The position numbers were made by a program, and so were the translations under genes. Under the pieces are notes generated by a model, which did no database searches, was not told where the DNA came from, and worked only from the letters and a program-made list of their open reading frames with translations. Positions 22,476 to 24,755 of a stretch of 24,755 nucleotides of DNA are shown in pieces. Each line of letters begins with the position of its first letter. The first letter of the stretch is position 1. Source of the DNA: JANOAR01 sp031411235 (GTDB lineage: Bacteria > Verrucomicrobiota > Verrucomicrobiia > Verrucomicrobiales > Verrucomicrobiaceae); assembly GCA_031411235.1 (NCBI GenBank), contig JANOAR010000065.1, positions 1-24,755 of the forward strand, given 5' to 3'.

Positions 22476-24359
22476 TCACCCCAGCTTCGCTAGCACCTGC
22501 GCCACGGTGTTTTCCACGGTGAGGCCGTGTTTCTTGCGCAGGATCGCGGGGGTGCCGTGTTCGACGAATTCATCGGGCCAGCCGACGCGGGCGACGGGCG
22601 TGGTGATGCCTGCGGTGCTCAGGAGTTCCATGATGGAGCAACCGAAGCCGTTGGCGAGGACGTGGTCTTCCAGCGTGCAGACGACCTTCACCTTCTTGGC
22701 GTAGGCTTCGATGCAGGTGGCGTCGAGCGGCTTGATCCAGCGGGGGTTGATGAGCGCGACGCTGAGGCCTTTGGCTTCGAGTTCGATCTTGGCTTTTTGG
22801 GCGATGCTGAACATGTCACCGAGGCCGAGCAGCAGCACATCCGTGCCATCGGCGACGACTTCGGCTTTGCCGATTTCGAGCATCACTGGGTGCTCTTTGG
22901 GCGCGACACCGGGGCCGCTGCCACGGGGGTAACGGATGGCGATGGGGCCGTCTTCGTAGTGGGCCATCGTCCAGAGCATATCGACGAATTCATCCTCATC
23001 CTTGGGCTGCATGTGGACGATGTTGGGGATGCCGCGCAGGTAGGCAATGTCGAACAGGCCGTGATGCGTGGGGCCGTCGTCGCCGCTCAGGCCGCCGCGA
23101 TCCATGCACAGGCGCACGGGCAGCTTTTGGATCGCCATGTCATGGATGATCATGTCGATGGCTCGCTGCATGAAGGTCGAGTAAATCGTGAGGAAGGGCT
23201 TCAGCCCCTGAACCGCGAGGCCGCAGGCGAAGAGCGCGGCGTGTTCCTCGGCGATGCCTACATCGTAGTAGCGCTCGGGAATCTCTTTCTTGAAAACGCT
23301 GAGCCCGGTGCCTCCGGGCATGGCTGCGGTGATCGCGACAATCTTCTTATCCGCCTTGGCGAAGTCGGTGACGCTGCGGGCATAGATCTGCGAATAGGTC
23401 GGCGTGGGCGTGCCAGCGACCTCGCCCGTCTCGATGTTGTACTTGCCCAGGCCGTGGAACTTGCCGGGGTCGGCCAGCGCGGGTTTATAGCCTCGGCCTT
23501 TCTCGGTGATGATGTGCAGCAGCACGGGGTAGTTCACCGTTTTGAGGAACTCGAAGGTCTTCACCAGCAACGGCAAATCATGGCCGTCGATGGGGCCGAA
23601 GTAGCGGATGCCAAATTCCTCGAACAGCACCGACGAGGCGCGTGGCGCATCCGAGGCGGGCAGGAAGATGCCTTTCGCTCCCTCCTCCACCTTGCCGACG
23701 ATGCGGCGTGCTTCCTTGCCCAGCAGTTGCTCGACGAAGGCCGATGCCTTGGCGTGCAGGTCGTTGAAGGCAGGGTGGGTGTTGATCGCGTTGAAGTACT
23801 TGGCGATGGCCCCGACGTTGCGGTCAATAGACCACTCGTTGTCGTTCAGCACGATGATCAATTTCTTGGTGTGCCCGGCGACGTTGTTCAGCGCCTCGAA
23901 ACTAGGGCCGCAGGTGAAGGCGGCATCGCCAGCCACACAGACGACATGCTCGTCGCTGCCTTTTAAATCGCGGCCCACCGCCATGCCGAGCGCTGCCGAG
24001 AGCGCGGTGCCCGCGTGACCTGCGCCGTAGCAATCGTGCTCGCTTTCACTGCGCAGGCAGAAGCCATTGAGGCCTTCGTACTGGCGAATGGTGTGGATGC
24101 GATCCCAGCGCCCGGTGAGCATCTTGTGAATGTAGGCCTGGTGAGCCACATCGAAGACGAATTTGTCCTTTGGCGTTTCAAAGACGCGGTGCATCGCGAT
24201 GCTCAACTCGACGACACCCAGGTTAGGCCCCAAGTGCCCCCCGGTTTCACTGAGCGTCTCGATGAGCGTGCTGCGGATTTTTTCGGCAAGTAATGACAGC
24301 TCTTCGAGAGGTAGAGCTTTCAGTTCGGCGGCGGTTTGGATCGTGGGCAAGGAAGCCAT
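22476..24359 (-). CDS. dxs: 1-deoxy-D-xylulose-5-phosphate synthase (divergent subtype)
   Basis: A 627-residue thiamine-diphosphate enzyme of the MEP isoprenoid pathway, condensing pyruvate with glyceraldehyde 3-phosphate. The three transketolase-type domains are present. N-terminal: G-H-L-G-P-N-L-G at 41-48, H-Q-A-Y-I-H-K at 73-79, and the ThDP region with N-D-N-E-W-S-I-D from 172. Middle: catalytic E371 in V-G-I-A-E-E-H, Y-S-T-F-M-Q-R, and D-G-P-T-H-H-G. C-terminal: W-I-K-P-L-D and the E-D-H block. Two departures from canonical Dxs are clear: the ThDP motif reads G-D-A (144-146) instead of G-D-G, and Q-R-A-Y-D is Q-R-A-I-D (Ile401). Length and all other blocks are normal, so the protein should be active. 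It follows xseB by 9 bases, a frequent dxs neighbour. Confidence 0.93.
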   Translation of the reverse strand: MASLPTIQTAAELKALPLEELSLLAEKIRSTLIETLSETGGHLGPNLGVVELSIAMHRVFETPKDKFVFDVAHQAYIHKMLTGRWDRIHTIRQYEGLNGFCLRSESEHDCYGAGHAGTALSAALGMAVGRDLKGSDEHVVCVAGDAAFTCGPSFEALNNVAGHTKKLIIVLNDNEWSIDRNVGAIAKYFNAINTHPAFNDLHAKASAFVEQLLGKEARRIVGKVEEGAKGIFLPASDAPRASSVLFEEFGIRYFGPIDGHDLPLLVKTFEFLKTVNYPVLLHIITEKGRGYKPALADPGKFHGLGKYNIETGEVAGTPTPTYSQIYARSVTDFAKADKKIVAITAAMPGGTGLSVFKKEIPERYYDVGIAEEHAALFACGLAVQGLKPFLTIYSTFMQRAIDMIIHDMAIQKLPVRLCMDRGGLSGDDGPTHHGLFDIAYLRGIPNIVHMQPKDEDEFVDMLWTMAHYEDGPIAIRYPRGSGPGVAPKEHPVMLEIGKAEVVADGTDVLLLGLGDMFSIAQKAKIELEAKGLSVALINPRWIKPLDATCIEAYAKKVKVVCTLEDHVLANGFGCSIMELLSTAGITTPVARVGWPDEFVEHGTPAILRKKHGLTVENTVAQVLAKLG

Positions 24360-24368
24360 GGGGAGTGA

Positions 24369-24752
24369 TTAGAAAAGGCGAATATCGTCGTCCTCGGGTT
24401 CAGCAACAGGTGCGGGAGTCGGCTTGCGACGCGGGGCAGGAGCAGCGGTTACAGCAGAACGAGACTTGGCCCCTGTGGCATCAGCAGCCTCGGCAGTGGC
24501 GGGATCAAAGGGCGTCAGCGTCGCCTTCTCGGCGGGGGCATCGAGATTGACCGTGATCAACTCAACGCGCTGGCGGGCACTGTCGATGCGCTGGCGGCAG
24601 GTGCGCAGCAGGCGAGCACCTTCTTCATAGCTGGTGACCATCTCTTCGAGGGGCATACGTTCGCCTTCCATGCTCGACACGATTTCTTCGAGTCGATCCA
24701 TGGCTTCCTCAAAGGACACGTCCTCCAGCTTTTGGTTCTGTGCTGCGCTCAT
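24369..24752 (-). CDS. xseB: Exodeoxyribonuclease VII small subunit with SSB-like C-terminal tail
   Basis: A 127-residue protein. Residues 10-72 are the XseB coiled-coil hairpin (S-F-E-E-A-M-D-R-L-E-E-I-V, then P-L-E-E-M-V-T-S-Y-E-E-G and C-R-Q-R-I-D-S-A). XseB binds XseA, and the complex degrades single-stranded DNA in the cytoplasm. E. coli XseB is only about 80 residues. Here a further ~55 residues follow, rich in Ala, Pro, Lys and Arg and probably disordered, ending in E-P-E-D-D-D-I-R-L-F. That acidic tip closely resembles the SSB C-terminal peptide D-D-D-I-P-F. The start is an ATG four bases from the window edge; nothing upstream is visible, so a slightly earlier start is possible. dxs follows after 9 bases. 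Confidence 0.92.
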   Translation of the reverse strand: MSAAQNQKLEDVSFEEAMDRLEEIVSSMEGERMPLEEMVTSYEEGARLLRTCRQRIDSARQRVELITVNLDAPAEKATLTPFDPATAEAADATGAKSRSAVTAAPAPRRKPTPAPVAEPEDDDIRLF

Positions 24753-24755
24753 TAT

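Noticed and set aside
22527..23966. Long plus-strand open frame (479 codons) opposite dxs
   Set aside because: Antisense shadow of dxs; the product has no signal, domain or plausible composition.
1..24755. tRNA genes, CRISPR arrays, insertion sequences
   Set aside because: Gaps between genes are short. I saw no tRNA T-loop pattern in a foldable context, no regularly spaced direct repeats, and no transposase-like reading frame.

Overview
The window looks like a chromosomal stretch of a Verrucomicrobiota (PVC superphylum) bacterium. The support is: a C-terminal heme-binding domain of the Pirellula/Verrucomicrobium type at the left edge; GC-rich core genes; several large secreted or periplasmic repeat proteins; and a near-complete absence of Shine-Dalgarno sequences in front of the genes. 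Genus cannot be fixed from the sequence alone. I see no rRNA, tRNA, CRISPR array, insertion sequence, phage gene or replication origin.

Layout. 2-832 (+) is the end of a c-type heme protein. 824-5625 (-) is a run of three translation and protein-quality genes: alaS, a J-domain-like protein, and trmB. 5982-6485 (+) is a small secreted protein with its own strong terminator. 6564-7811 (+) encodes a membrane-anchored protein built from a strict 32-residue repeat. 7831-10446 (-) holds an OmpA-like envelope protein followed by a secreted alpha/beta hydrolase. 10727-11704 (+) is a CorA-type metal transporter. 11714-14712 (-) is a DUF486 membrane protein followed by a long exported TPR-like protein. 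14807-15537 (+) is a lower-GC two-gene module (HEPN-like protein plus a 101-residue partner, ATGA overlap). 15553-18676 (-) is purD then leuA. 18988-19839 (+) is an orphan secreted protein. 19876-24752 (-) is xseB, dxs and a large exported ankyrin-repeat protein.

How the genes work together. Most of the window is housekeeping: tRNA charging (alaS), tRNA m7G46 modification (trmB), leucine synthesis (leuA), purine synthesis (purD), isoprenoid precursors (dxs) and exonuclease VII (xseB). Between these sit envelope and periplasmic proteins. The only module that looks like a mobile or conflict-type insertion is the HEPN-like pair.

Most notable observations: (1) XseB carries a long disordered tail ending in an acidic tip (DDDIRLF) that resembles the protein-binding tip of SSB (DDDIPF). 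(2) The 6564-7811 protein has eight tandem units of exactly 32 residues, marked by W and P at fixed positions. (3) The HEPN-like pair lacks both the usual nucleotidyltransferase partner and an obvious RNase motif. (4) LeuA carries a decayed 19-residue (57-bp) tandem duplication, and a hairpin with a T-tract lies directly before its start. (5) Dxs departs from canonical thiamine-diphosphate and substrate motifs.
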